Source of the DNA: Cristatella mucedo
Lineage: Eukaryota; Bryozoa; Phylactolaemata; Cristatellidae
Length of the DNA stretch: 64,000 bases
Assembly (NCBI GenBank): GCA_009760855.2
Contig: WPIO01000135.1
Span: 808,001-872,000 of the forward strand
Reading direction: 5' to 3'
Program-made: the position numbers and the translations under genes
Notes under the pieces: generated by a model
Database searches by the model: none
The model's input: only the letters and a program-made list of their open reading frames with translations
What the model was told of the DNA's origin: nothing
Part shown: piece by piece, positions 1 to 12,523 of the stretch
Numbering within the stretch: the stretch's first letter is position 1
How the letters are laid out: each line of letters opens with the position of its first letter

Positions 1-10
1 AGGTCCATCA

Positions 11-1569
11 TCAAGCTGCCTTTTTGAAGGCTCTGCTGGCCAGATCAGCAGGCGATAAACCGGTACCGTCACCAGTACGAAACTTTCTGGCAAGTACAAC
101 TTCGCGAGGAATGACTCTCATTTCGAAGGCAAGGCCTAGTTTGGCAGCAGTGTTGATGAACCACGTGGTGACGTTTAGCCGCCAGCCATACTCACTGGTA
201 GCATAGTCGTGCGGAAATGTGTGATGGTAGTTGTGAAAACCTTCGCCGATGGCACCGATGACGACCAGTACATTCTCCACGGGGTTAATCGATTTATCAT
301 AGGGCTTATTACCCCATTTGTGGGCAAGGCTGTTAACGAGCCACGTCGCGTTAAGCAGGACACAATAGCGCAACAGGGCGCACACAAAGTAAGCATTCCA
401 TAGACTTTCGTTCCAGGCCAGCCACGGTACAACGGTTGGAACCACAAAGCACCACAGTGTAGTCAGTGGCACGAAGAATCTGCAACACGGACGCAGACAA
501 TTACCTTTGCATGAGCAACTACGGTGCTATTACGTGTACAAGCAGCTTGCAACAAGCAACTGCTTACACACAATACACACAACAGGAGTTGCTTGCCACG
601 AACAAAGCAAGGGGTTAAATCAATACCCTGGCTGATCCTATGGAAGCTACTGGCACGCGGCAGGCCGACGGCATTCCACTTTGAGGTAGATAAAAGAGAA
701 ACAATCTCTTCTCTTGCCCTTGGCATATCTAGGCGTGGGGTAGCCCAAAGATTCATGTCACTCGCTCGAAGTGATGCCTGCACACATCCCATTTGTTATT
801 ACATTTCTGACTTTTACAGGTCAACAACAGTAAGAAAATACAAATAGTAAATAATCAGCCTGCTATATCGGCAGCATATCCCTTATGCATCTGATCTATG
901 CCAGCTTTAAATCATTTAGAGAGGTGTTCACAGCTTTACTATGATAATGCACTTGGTGCTTATGCACACTTTACACTGAGCAGTACTTCTCCTTAAGCTG
1001 TGTAATAATAATAAGTTCTACTATAGCGTCCAAAGAGGGTCGAATCTTTATTGAGTGTTCTACACTATTACTCAGCCTCAAAACAAATCCTTGCAGAGTG
1101 ACCACAGCTGCTGTGGTTGTAAATTTGTTCAGGTAATACTATGGAAAGTTTGTGCTATGCCAGGCATACTTGAATAATTCACAGCATGTGGAAATAATTG
1201 ACTAGACGGTAGACTGGGGTCAAAGCAGAGGTACAGCTGCATTAAAATGGAAGCCTAGAATGTGCTTGACAACTGCATCAGCAAGAGGGAGATAGCAAGT
1301 CGTAAAATGAAGCAGACCTAAAACGAATTCATGAGGTATGCCATACTTCAAAGGCTGGGCGGATGACCGGTGGGGAGCACTCTCTGAACTCTCCTGCTAA
1401 GATTGGATCTAAACCATTAGCATAATGCTTACAGCCAAGACGACTTGTTCTCGGGAAGCATTGGGTGATTCAGCATGAACTAAACGAGAGATTCAAATTA
1501 GTCAGCATTCCTGGTGTGCCTTAAGTCGAGGCTGTAAAGCTGAACAGTCTAGCTAGTACTAACCGAGAG

Positions 1570-1603
<34 letters not shown>

Positions 1604-4600
1604 GAGAGAGAGAGATTGCAGCACTGACAAAAGTGGTACAGTGTGGCAGCAATGCCATTGACAACGGACTAGGTCGACACAAACGGTAAAACACGGTAGG
1701 TGTAGAGGGCAAGAGGCAAACAAGCTAGCAATTTACTCTTTCAGTCAGTACCTTCTCTGCACTCGTAAAATGGGATCAGCAAACAGGTCGCTGAGGTCGA
1801 TATTCTTCCCCTTTAACTTGACGTCCTCTTGCTTGCGAACCAGAAGCCATCCAATATGCGAAAAGAAGAAGCCTCGCTTTGCATTGTGTGGGTCGGCGTT
1901 CGTCTCAGAATATTTATGATGCACTCGATGGTCTCTGGCCCACTCAATTATGTCATTCTACAACATGAATAGTTTCTTTAGCAGCCGGAGAGTCTGGGCA
2001 GCTTTCAGGCACTCGAAGCAGGCAAAATAGATTTGCCTGCTGCAGGACTCTAATGCACGACGTGCGAGCCCCCCTGCCACTGGAAAGTAGCCAGCAGTAA
2101 GGCGTATTAGGAAAACGTTTATCAAGCCGGCATCTGGACATCTGGCTAGCTGTCGCAGCTGCTACTCGCCGTAAACGTTCGGAGGGAGACCAGTGCAGTG
2201 CTGACACGCAGTGGGTAGACCACACACAGCATAGGGTGAGCGTGCTAGCTCGATTTTATGTAACAGGCCAAGCAAAGTCATCGAATAAGAAGATACACAA
2301 ATAAAAAGACACTAATTTAATGTCCACACTCACTTTGTCCAGCAACTTATGCATCATGCATAACGAAGCAGACAGTGCCCCTCCTTTTTTTTTACAGTAA
2401 CTATCTACCACGAGGCTCTGCCAGGTCCATACATGGATGGAATCTCTCCAGATGCAGGTGCTTGGTTCGACCTTGACCCTTGGATGGCCTAGGAGTGAAG
2501 GGCACACTGACTCTTACATCAAATGCCTGGAAAGCATGATCTGTCAACAGACAGCTGCTTCCAATAGAACTTGTGTCATACGAAGAAAAAGCACTTTACA
2601 TGCATCAGCTGTCTCATCAATGAGTAAACAGTAAGGTACTAGTTAGCTGATTCAACAGCATTATTTGTAGAGCTGCATATGAGCCTTTTGTGGTTATCAC
2701 GACGTGTGCAGCAGTCAACAAGAATCTATAGAGGTTAGCTGTGCCTGAGCCAGTGAACTTAAAAACACGTCTGTCCTGCTTGCAACCATCAACGAAACCC
2801 TTTGCATTCAGACGGTCACTAAGAAAGGAGTATATCTAGGATTGATCAGAAGGACTTAAGATTGATCGACTGAAATGGACTTGGAGCTCTTCAGGCCTGC
2901 CCAGACAACGTGTATTGCAAAGGTGTTCGGCCACTGCATAATTTGAACCTGAGGAAAATCTATCAGCTAATTCAGGTATTCAGTCTCTCACGCATTGACT
3001 CAGTGTGTGACACTGCCCAATAGAATTTACTAATCTAACCCTGTGTCACAGCCTGGGTGAGGTGCACATTCTTCACGACCCAGGTCGCGAGTCTTGCAGT
3101 AGGCGATCCTTTATTGCCCACTGCAAGTTTTGGTGATACGGAAATTAAGGCCCTTCTGCTACTGCATAAATCAGGTTGTTGAATCAGCTAACCTTTTTGA
3201 GGCAGAATCTAGCCTCTGTCTTAGCCTATGGATAAGGTGCTTGCACTTCACGACCCACGTCACGGGCTCAATTCCTAAAGCAGGAATTCTGTATTGCCCG
3301 CTGCAAGTGGGAGTTATAACTGTTAACGCTCCCTAGACGCTACATAAATGAGGCTGTTACATCAGCCGAACTTCACCCTGCTCGCTGTATAGCTGCCCAT
3401 CCATGCCAGACTAACTGTATCTGTTCAAACTGCGAGCAGCAACACCAATGAACACTGTCAAACATAGAGAATAAGCAAGCGAGATTTACTCTGATCGACT
3501 GGTATTCCAGAAAAATCTGGTCGTATCAAAACTACAAGCGACTACAGCTAACTGCAATGTGTAATACAAATAAGCTCTTGGAACACCAACATTAACAATG
3601 CCAAGTCTAGATAAAGGGAGATGCAATGTCATATGCATCGAGACTGGCATGCATGCACCAGATGCATGCCAGCATAATAGATGAGATATATACTTCATTT
3701 GCACAGCCCCCTGAGAGAGCTTAATGTCCATCCTGATGCTTTATATGTGCACTGCAGGACTCTCGAACCCACGGCCCCATTGGTCGTTAAAGGCAATAGC
3801 AACTTTTTCTATAGGCCAGATCCAGAAGCACAGCACAGGGCCAACAGATCTGCAATAATTTTACGATTTTTCTGATCCGGCCATATATTATACAGTATGT
3901 ACATGTATAATACAAAACCTTGAAAAATCATCGTGCACTTCGAGGTACCACTATTTCTCTCGAATTGTTTCGTTCGTTTATTCAAACTACACTGGCACTA
4001 CACGACCACAGGGACGTCCGGCTCCACCACGAACAAGTCGTCGACATGCAGGTCCACACCGACTTTAATGTGGTCGAACTCAGACATTTTTATATTATAC
4101 ATACATAATTTATTTGGAGGTCTGTATTATACTCGGTATTACAAATTCGGAATTATACAGATTCTATAAATACAGAGCAATACCCGTGACCCTCCCTTAC
4201 CTCTTTCCCATCTGCAAAATCAAAGGTAGTAGTAGCAACATTGGTCAGACGATACAGGCGTACAAGTCGACCTACCTGACAAGCCATGCAGTTGAAGATC
4301 GCTAGAAGCAGTCGCAGAGGCCATCGGGCTTTGTATGAGCGATGCGACCACAGTCGATGTGCACCAGCCGTGATTCCCAGGGCGCCCATGACGTAGTAGA
4401 CATAGCCTAGCAACGACAAGAGCGAGCGGAACGTGTTGGGCAGCATCGCCTTTCAGTACTACTCATCTCTTTTCTCACTGTCACTTTTTATCGGCATTTG
4501 GTGGTAGCAGTGGTCGGTGCTTGCTTTAAGGCTCTTCTGCTACATTTTGCCAGTCCCAACCTATGGCCGAGTGCAGCAGCAGCTGCCAGGCCTAGAGCTT

Positions 4601-7600
4601 GATGAGTTGTTGAGCTGCCGCTGGGTGCACAATCGTGGGGCACTCAGACATCCACGAAGTTCAACTTGCCGTAACTTGAGTGTCACTACGTCATCTAACA
4701 CCGATGGCCATCCACCAGTCTGCAGACCAGTGGTTCAAGCATTTCAAAGTTCGACGTCAACTATGAGAGTAAACACATCGAAGCTACATGTGCAATTAGT
4801 ACATCAACTTCCCTTTTTTGGCATTCATTGTTCCGCCCTCATTGTATGACTATATAACCTCAACAAAGTACTCGTAAATGTGACGACTTACAGACAAACT
4901 GAGCTAACAAATAAACCTAGCTTCTTAAAGAGGTTGATAACACACAATTACAGCACACACAAGCACACAAAGAACAACTCATGAGGACAGAGAACGGATT
5001 ATGTAAGTCGATAGTGAGCTCCAGGATTGGGCACCACTGGTCCAACAGTACTTATTACAGGGTCTTTGAAAGAAACGTCTACACGACGATTGGGTGAAAG
5101 CTGCTTTTTACGTGTGACCTACGGGACAAAGCATGAAACAAAGACACATCCTTCCTTGATCGCACGGGTTGAATTTCCAGACCTTGGTGCCAAAGGTGAC
5201 CTAACATCTGACTTAGTCCCAACCAAGACACTCAGGCTAACTTCGAAAACAGAATAAAGCAAAGCCGTTTCAGTAGTAATGGTTATAGGGCCTTAGCATC
5301 CTGCTGCTGCACCCCTTCTGGGCAGGACAGTCAGACGTGGGGGCAGACGTCGGGTGAAAGTCGGCTAAACCTACCAGCAGCACCTTATCTGCTTTATAGC
5401 TAAACTACACGAGGTTGACCAATTCACCAACCAAATCCTGCATTCTATCACTAGCAGCTGCACTACTGGTCATATTTTTGCCAACAGCTTACTCCTTCGT
5501 GAAGATGAACACTCGGGGTTCGACTACCAACAGATCCAATCGGAGACCACATTTTTGCCACTGCTACAGTACCTGTGGCCGCAGTACCCTGAGACGACTC
5601 ACCAATTTACATTCAATGGTGATCTTTTCTTTAAGATGGAGATGCATATCAATTAGCCCAATGCAGGGTATCAGCACTCTCATCTCTTCAAAAAGGAGCA
5701 CACAATTTGGCGACTAAGCACCGGCCGCTCTCAAGAAGCGCACAGTTCGGCCAACGAGGAATGGTGGCTCATCCAAGAAGCACACAATTTGGCAACTAAG
5801 CACAAGCCACTCTTCTAGACAGGCAACTAGGTGGATAACCATTGCTACTGGCGCTGCAACAGACTGAGCAGTGGCCATCGCAGCAGCATCACTGCGGAAG
5901 AGCACAGCAGCTCGTGGTCCTCCTCCCATTCCACCGAACTCTGCTTCCTTAGCGATCTGCTCTACACCCCTTTCAATGCCTCTCACTGTGTACTCCAGAG
6001 TGACAGTAGACGAGCTGTGGTCGCCGACTGTGTGGTGCAGATAGTAACATAGTCACGTGTTGCCATTACCGAGACAATGCAGTGTCAATGCAGCCATCGC
6101 AAACAGGAGCTGTGCATCCGGCGGCAGGCCAGACTTCTATGCTTCCTTTTCAGCTTCATGCTGTGCTTGTAAAGATATTTAGTTCTCTTTACACCATAGG
6201 AACGTCCCATTATTATTAATTATAACTATCATGTATCTGTATCCACGGCATGTTACCCTCACCAAAGCAATGTGGATGGGCACTAAATCGCAAGCCGGTG
6301 TTGCTTTTAAACAATGTGGACTAGATTGTGCCACACCTAGGAGCCTGATACATTGATTACGATTCCACGTATGCTCACACTTATAGAATGCACACAACCA
6401 AATCTGTACAGTCCACTGCCGGGTGCTTCGGCCAAGTATGCTGCTGGCACAGCTATGGTCAAATGCTTTAACAGAGCTAAACGATGTGTTTGCAAATAAT
6501 CCTAGTCGTTTGACCACGTGTGGCAGTGCATCTGATCTTATGTGTGGTAGACCTACTCACTACATGAGCTTGCAGCTTTGCCTCTTTTTTCAGGCCAGAC
6601 CTTGGCAGGAGAGGGACTGATGGTAGTGGCTTGTGGCTTCTCTCTTTCGGGGAGAAGGGCTCACCGGTCTCACTCAGCACACACGACTCAATCCGAACTC
6701 GGCAGATGGACTGCATTCGGTAACGCACATGTGCTCTGCTGCTTTGGTGAAAAGTAGCCGCTACACTGCCGGTGGGTTCGTCCTTGCCAGCTCTGAGCTC
6801 ACCAATCGGTCAGCAGCTTACGGTCAGCAACTTAATGCAGTTGGGCTCTCAAAGCCCAGGCAATGACACCTTCCACCTCGTGCGTGTCGCGTGCATGCTG
6901 CCTGAAAGGACGATTTGTGGGATCAGGGAAGGGCGGCTAGTACGGCAAAACAACCAAGCAACAGTGTCGTAACGGGAAAGGACCAACGAACGGCACAACG
7001 AATCATGGCATGCTATGGTTTCGCTAGCTATTTGAGCAGCACATGCTGCTAGTAAAAAACTACAATTCGATGCTGGCCCTGTACGGCAGCAATACATCCA
7101 ACGGGCGTCTGGCTGCAAGCTCGGCATTAAACTTTGACCTGCCCCTGTCAGGTGGACTAAGTGTGGCACAAGCCGAGCTTCCAGCCTCTGCTATCCAGGA
7201 CGCATACATTCGTGACAGTAGCACATCGGGTGCACTGGGCACTCGGGAGATAGCCACGGCTTCTACTTTGTTTATTCGCTAGCAGCTTCGGGCAGCGGGC
7301 TGAGCCGGCTAACTGAAAGTAACCTGCGGGCGAGTCGTGATCGACTGCAGCCACGTGGAGGGCGCCAGCCAGATGGATGCAGCTGGGGTCGATTGATTTG
7401 CATGGCGCTGCATCACTTGGACACAAGCCGCTAGGACGATAAGCAGCAGCTAGCCTGTAACTCATTCAACTTTACACGCGAGCATGACTGGCACTCGCCT
7501 GCGCGGCTTGAGTAAACACGATTCTCTCGCTGCTCCGAGGCCCGCGAATACGAGAGCTGAGCTCGGCTACTGACTTTGAACCGACGGCGGTAATGCGGCG

Positions 7601-8004
7601 CGAAGGGCAGACTCCGCCGCCGCCGCCGCCAAAAATGTCCACGACGAAAACGGCCAACGGAACAAGAACAGGCGCGCGTGAGCCGGCAACGGGAGCCGCA
7701 CAACGGCGGACGCTCCTTGAGGACAGGTATACGTCGGTTTCGCGCAGGCGAACGGTTAGTGTCTGCGGAGGCGCGCCTTACCGAAAACGACGGATTGCCA
7801 GCGAAGTGTAGGCAGCAGCGTGAGCGCGTACAGCGAGGAAGCGTGCAGGACGGCGAAAATAGCCACGTTCTTCCAGACAACTTTCAGCGGCGGCAAGCTG
7901 ACAGCAGGCGAATTAGCCGATTCGGATGAATCGGTGGCGTCCGGCAACAAATTCGGTACGCCGTCGCGAAGCGAGGCTAGACCGACGTCTCCTCGCGGTG
8001 GCAT
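11..8004 (-). CDS. SCD: Stearoyl-CoA (delta-9 acyl-CoA) desaturase, 4 coding exons, 342 aa
   Basis: Di-iron membrane enzyme of the ER that places a delta-9 double bond in palmitoyl/stearoyl-CoA using cytochrome b5 electrons. Minus-strand exons: 8004-7782 (ATG at 8004-8002), 4406-4276, 1957-1752 and 479-11 (stop at 13-11). All junctions are GT-AG and phases fit; the total is 1029 nt. Histidine boxes are visible: HRLWSH at residues 91-96 (exon 2), HRVHH at 128-132 (exon 3) and HNYHH at 269-273 (exon 4). NSLAH, with a further metal-ligand-type His, ends at residue 240. Hydrophobic segments begin at [15 protein letters not shown] near residue 48 and recur after boxes 1 and 2, as in the family. 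Length matches the usual 330-360 aa. The 45-residue N-terminus before the first membrane segment is poorly conserved, so the start is the least certain part; a possible upstream exon is listed separately. Introns 1 (4407-7781) and 2 (1958-4275) carry repeats. The 3' UTR lies off the left edge. Confidence 0.95.
1565..1614 (+). repeat. (GA)n microsatellite
   Basis: Imperfect GA/GGA tract in SCD intron 3. Confidence 0.95.
3044..3192 (+). mobile_element. Old SINE-A-like copy
   Basis: Diverged head with CACGACCCAGGTCGCGAG, body GGCGATCCTTTATTGCCCAC and tail GCATAAATCAGGTTGTTGAA. SCD intron 2, opposite to the gene. Confidence 0.65.
3214..3367 (+). mobile_element. Old SINE-A-like copy, tandem neighbour
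   Basis: A second diverged copy 20 bases after the first, with CACGACCCACGTCACGGGCT, TATTGCCCGCTGCAAG and ACATAAATGAGGCTGTTAC. Confidence 0.65.
3683..3805 (-). mobile_element. SINE-B fragment, old
   Basis: TTCATTTGCACAGCCCCCTG, AGAGCTTAATGTCCATCC, CTCGAACCCACGGCC; SCD intron 2. Confidence 0.5.
6271..7144 (+). repeat. Inverted duplication, arm 1 (874 bp, within SCD intron 1)
   Basis: This segment recurs in reverse complement at 12524-13397 with the same length and only about four mismatches noticed, so the duplication is recent. Allowing the outermost 7 bases to be chance, the unit could be 6278-7144, bounded by GGGCA and TGCCC, a 5-bp inverted terminus. I saw no target-site duplication. It holds several short open frames on both strands but no recognisable transposase, so the element type is unknown. 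Confidence 0.9.
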
Positions 8005-8129
8005 CGCTCCTCTGAGAGACTCGCGTGGGCTCACGGAACTGCTGCAGATGAGCGGGGCGGATCAGCAGACCAGCGGACGAACAATGACGCGGAGGGTGGC
8101 GTGATTCAATCCTCGCGTGATGTCGGCTC

Positions 8130-8230
8130 AGTGATCAATTGGCCACCGCGCCAAGACAGCGAAGCGCTAATGGAGGGCGGTAATAAAACGCCACATCCGA
8201 TTGGCCCACTTTATATTAGCCCGCCCGCTA
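8130..8230 (-). promoter_or_regulatory. Putative SCD core promoter
   Basis: Read on the minus strand, a GC box (GGGCGGG, 8226-8220) is followed by a TATA-like TAATATAAAG (about 8217-8208), then CCAAT at 8204-8200 and a second CCAAT at 8142-8138, about 130-215 bases before the ATG. The surrounding 7.5-8.3 kb is CpG-rich. CCAAT (NF-Y) sites are usual in vertebrate SCD promoters. No convincing sterol-response element was seen. Inferred from motifs only. Confidence 0.4.
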
Positions 8231-8409
8231 GAGCCCACGCGGCTTTCCTTTGCCCTTGAGCCTCAAGCACGAGCCGCCCGGCCTCTCTGTACAGCTGCGA
8301 AAAAGCGCTTCTGAAAGACAAATACTCGATAGACACTTCGCCTATCTTAGCGCAGTCGCCCACTCGCCCCGCGGGACGATACGAATAACCGCAATCTATA
8401 CTAATTAAT

Positions 8410-8540
8410 CAAAATAATAATAATAATGCATTTGAATAGCGCCCTTTGATAACTCGATCTCTTTATAGGCCCTATACAAATGCTGCAAAGGAAGCAGGGT
8501 CGAATGCCGGAAATCGGCAGCACGAAGTTCAATTTTCATC
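8410..8540 (-). mobile_element. LINE-A 3' tail fragment
   Basis: AATAATAATAATAATGCATT followed by AATAGCGCCCTTTGATAACT and CAAATGCTGCAAAGGAAGC: antisense 3' end of LINE-A, upstream of SCD. Confidence 0.65.
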
Positions 8541-9236
8541 GACTGTTATAATACATAGTCGTTATAATGCGTCCCTAAACGTCACGCCATTTCGCTCGCG
8601 CGTTCTCGTGCAAGTGGACTGCAAAGACGTTGCTCGATACCGCCATCTACTGCAATTCCCACTAATTCCCTGAAAAAGCCACATGAAATCGGCTGTCCGA
8701 AACTCCTATTTGGATTGCATATTAAATTACGCTATTATTCAAGCGTACCCACAAAATTTCGTGCCATTGCACGCGCGCGACCTCACGCAATCGACTGCCA
8801 CCACTTCGAGCCGGAATTCCGGCGATTTTATTTGGGGCTTCGAGCATCCGGCGTCCAGAGGACTTTCGGTGTATTAAAGTGGATGCGTTGGGTAGCGATA
8901 GTGACCAGGGTCTTTGCAGCCCATTTGCGTTAGAACGTGCGAGCGCAACGGTATGAAACTTGCTAGGTTCATTACAAAGACGGTGTAATATTATATTCAC
9001 TCAAAATTCGAGCTACATGCAGCGAATTCAGGTGGACTTTTGCCTTGCTTAATGAGAGTAGATTGTGGCAATTCGTTACATCAAGGCCTACCGCGAAAGC
9101 AAAGGTTATACGGAAGTAATAAAAGTAGGACATTTGTATAAAGAAACCTAGGAGAACTGAACCCACAGAGAACTAATTCTATAGCATAAGTATATAATAA
9201 GTAGCCCTAGCCCGGTCTTTTCTGACCCCTGGCTAC

Positions 9237-9373
9237 CTGTCGGCAGCGGTGAGGCCCTTCGTGGTCGGTGCCCTGGGTGGCTGGTGGCCGGATAAGGAAG
9301 TCTGCCTGGCGGATATCGGCATTTCGTGCAAGGAACGGGCGGCATTGTAGCGGCTGTGCATCTCGGACGCCAT
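9237..9373 (-). CDS. Possible alternative 5' coding exon of the desaturase (or unrelated ORF)
   Basis: A GC-rich minus-strand stretch starts with ATG in a good context (AGAAATGGCG) and reads 45 codons beginning MASEMHSRYNAARS. It ends at a possible donor, GACAG|GTAGCC, in phase 2. Upstream of the SCD ATG is an acceptor-like CATCTGCAG with its exon start at 8041. Joining there gives an open frame through 12 codons into the SCD ATG at 8004. A phase match occurs by chance one time in three and the donor is weak, so this is only a candidate N-terminal extension. No known domain is seen. Confidence 0.2.
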
Positions 9374-9521
9374 TTCTGGCTCGGAAGCCGCGTGGTCCCT
9401 GATCCTGAACCGGGAGGTGCGGGTAGCCCCCGAAGCCCGGCAGGGCAGGGCTCCTCCGGCTAAAGTACAGTGATTTTTTACAATATTTAATGTATATAAA
9501 AATAAAAAATATGTATAAATA

Positions 9522-9655
9522 TATCGTTCGCCCCGACAGCCCGTTGACCTTGCGGCACATCGACGGCAGCCTGAAACATATTCGAACGACGAAACACGCG
9601 CTCGCGCGCTCACGAACTATCCATAACGAATGCCCAGTAAGACGTAACATTCGCC
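9522..9655 (+). repeat. Direct repeat, unit 1 (about 130 bp, GC-rich)
   Basis: CGTTCGCCCCGACAGCCCGT, CGCTCGCGCGCTCACGAAC and AACGAATGCCCAGTA recur with small changes at 9.82-9.96 kb, in the spacer upstream of SCD. No coding sense was recognised. Confidence 0.75.
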
Positions 9656-9821
9656 TAAGCGTTTGAGGCACACTGTACGCCGCCGCACCGGCCGAGCGTT
9701 GCCTACACTGGTAGACGCGGGTATCGGAGGCCGTCTCAAAGTGACTCGAACGGGCGGGTACATGATTTCCTAAATTTTGTTCTCTCGCCGTCCCGAAGGA
9801 ATTGCAGTTAGCCAACGACCG

Positions 9822-9956
9822 TCGTTCGCCCCGATAGCCCGTCGACCCGGCGGCGCATCGACGGCAACCTGAAACCAGTCACGACGGCGAAACGCGCTCT
9901 CGCGCGCTCACGCACTAACCAAAACGAATGCCCAGTAGGACGTGTGACATTCACCT
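9822..9956 (+). repeat. Direct repeat, unit 2
   Basis: CGTTCGCCCCGATAGCCCGT, CTCTCGCGCGCTCACGCAC, AACGAATGCCCAGTAGGACG; offset about 300 bases from unit 1. Confidence 0.75.
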
Positions 9957-11063
9957 GAAATTTAAACGCACATCTGCAGTTTTAGTGTTTATTTATATAC
10001 GATACAAAGAGAGGAGACCACGGGAGCCACGGCAGAGGTGGAGCAACAGGACTTAACCGGGCCGCCGCTGCCGCCGCGGCCGCCGTGGCGGCAGCGGCAT
10101 GCTTTTATCGAACGGCAGCAAAACAGCTGGACGCGAACGCTACGTTAAGCGGAGGCTACGCGGCGAACTTTCCTACAAGCACGACCCTGATTCCTACTGG
10201 CTACGTCAGCGAGTCCAACTAGTTCCTGCGTTCGTGACATCGCGTCGAGTTTACGGCTATCTCTTAAGTCAGGACTGCCGGCCTGTGTCCTTTGTCATCT
10301 GCAGTTAGTGCAAAACTCAGCAGTTCAACTGATCCGTCTTTAACGTCACTGCATCTGTCGTACGACAGCGTCTCCGGCGGCTGCTGTTCGAGTGGGAGTC
10401 TCACGGAGACAGAGCGGGCGAACGTGTGCGGTAAACGAGACTCTCCTTTATTACTATCAACGGGCACATAGATGTGAGCCCAATCAATCGCAGCAGACGA
10501 CTCGAATTATAATCTGCATTAGTGGCCCGACGCTGCGCCGCTTCAACGGCTTAGCTATTGGCCACAGGTGAGGCGTGTACATTGGCGTCAGGCGCTTCGC
10601 CAATTACAACAGCAGAAGCCGCAGGTGCACACAGCACATTTCGCTTGCACAAGCTTACCTATTAGACCCACATTGCCCCTTCGGCGTGCTCTCGCATTAC
10701 CCACTCCTCGGCATCTAGTCGTTTCGCCATCTCGCGCACTAAATTGAAATCTGTTGGCGATCGAGCTTTCAGCCAGCATGAAGCGAAAGTCCGAAACTCG
10801 CGTTCAGCTCCAGTCACTATCTGTAATTACCTTCTATCGTTAATGTCACAGCTAAAGATGCATCTGCTCCTGTCAGCCATCCCTTCACCCCCACTGAACT
10901 TCCTTTAATTTTCCTTCTGCGGTTTACGTACGCATCCGTGCGTGCTTCGTTGCATGCTACTAACCAGCGGTCTTAAAATCGTGAGTGGCCTTCGCATATC
11001 CTTTTTGCTTTAGCACGCTGGCCCATTTATAATACTTTATTTCTGAACGCTTGTCTAACTTAA

Positions 11064-11480
11064 TAATGATAATATATTTTTATAACGCCCTCGGAGAACC
11101 CAATCTCTTTCTAGGCGCTGTACAATTGATGCAAAGAAAGCTTGGTAGAGTGGTTAGTGGTAACATGCTCGATAAACAACACGAATAACATAGTTAGAGG
11201 TGACATGCACAGGGTCAGCATGCAAATATGGTTAGTGGCCGCATGCACAGTGTCAGCACGCATAAGCTCACAAAGGAGGAATCACGCGGACCCACTAAAT
11301 GCTGTGATAAATAGATGCATTTTAGCTTCTTTTCAAATGGAATTAACTCAGGGAGATGTCGTGACGCCAGTCGGAAGTGAGTTCAATGCTTTGGGAGCAT
11401 ACAAACTAAAGGCACTGTCTCCGAAGCATTTAGGGTTCGTTCGAGGTCTAGCTAAACGATTCGATTCGGAAAAGCTTAGA
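11064..11480 (-). mobile_element. LINE-A 3' fragment including RT C-terminus
   Basis: Reads TAACGCCCTCGGAGAACCC, GTTAGAGGTGACATGCACAG and then the antisense of the LKSFGD...AWNSLP region. Confidence 0.7.
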
Positions 11481-11596
11481 TACCTTACACGTAGGTATAG
11501 TTTGATTATGCCTGGATAGAGAGTTAATTATTTTATGGTGCTAAGAAACTGTTAATATCGTTATTAAAGAAGTGTCAAGAGCCCAAAAAGAATTAC

Positions 11597-11759
11597 ATCT
11601 CTCTCGCTCTCTCTCTCTCCCTGTCTCTGTCTCTTTGTCTCTCTGTCTCTGTCTCTGGCTCTCTGCCTCTCTGTCTCTCGGTCTCTCTGTCTCTCTGTCT
11701 CTTTGCCCGTCTGCCTGCCTGTGTGTCTGTTTGTCTTTCTGTCTGTCTGTCTGCCTGTT

Positions 11760-11797
<38 letters not shown>
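11597..11797 (+). repeat. (CT)n / TCTG-rich microsatellite
   Basis: CTCTCTGT and CTGTCTGT variants for 200 bases, pure CT at the right end. Confidence 0.95.
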
Positions 11798-11798
<1 letters not shown>

Positions 11799-12101
11799 CC
11801 ATTACATTGTTTGAAAGAAAGCTGCCAATCCATTGGTTATCAACGCCGTTCGCGGCGACTGCGTGATTAGCACAAAATGAAAATCACTGGCGGAGCGAAC
11901 GTAGCGAGAAGCGAATATGTGACCTTGACCTTTTAATTATTAGCGCTTGATAAATGAAGCACGATGAAAGCACTCCTTAGAGGCGAAGCAACGGGAATTT
12001 ATTTGCACAGAGAACCAACGCGGAAACTTCTCCCTTCCGGGGGCGTCTGTAGAATCATTCCCTGCTGAGCCAGGAAAGTAAAACTCACACTAATGGATTA
12101 T

Positions 12102-12175
12102 AACGACTATATATATTTTTTATAGTCCTTTGAGATGACTTCATCTCTATTCAGACGTTGCACTACTCACTTCAA
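12102..12175 (-). mobile_element. SINE-B or LINE-A 3' tail fragment, old
   Basis: TTTTTTATAGTCCTTTGAG followed by CATCTCTATTCAGACG matches the shared 3' tail only, so the family cannot be told. Confidence 0.4.
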
Positions 12176-12523
12176 GAAAAGTGAAACCGATAATGAAATG
12201 CAGGATATCCTCCACTGGGAAGTATTCAGAAGCACGTAAGTCATTATTCTAAGACAAATATGCAAAAACACACAAACGACTATGCCGCTGATGAGTAGTA
12301 CCTAGGGTTAGTGGCACTTACTCAGTCATGCATTGGTAAGCAAAACTCAGAGGAAAGGTGCAGACAGTCCCATTGGGTGCAAAACAAAAATAGGTCTCTT
12401 TTGCCCTTTGTAAGAAGCGCACAGTTTCATGTGCTTCACGATCATTCAGCAGAACGGTGAGCAGTGGCTGGAAGACGAAGAAGGAAGGAAGGCCGAAGTA
12501 CCGCACCTCTCCCATCAGACCAA

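Noticed and set aside
9207-9815. 202-codon minus-strand frame
   Set aside because: It runs through the GC-rich direct repeat and an AT-rich stretch and lacks protein-like character; only the 137-bp sub-part was kept as a weak candidate.
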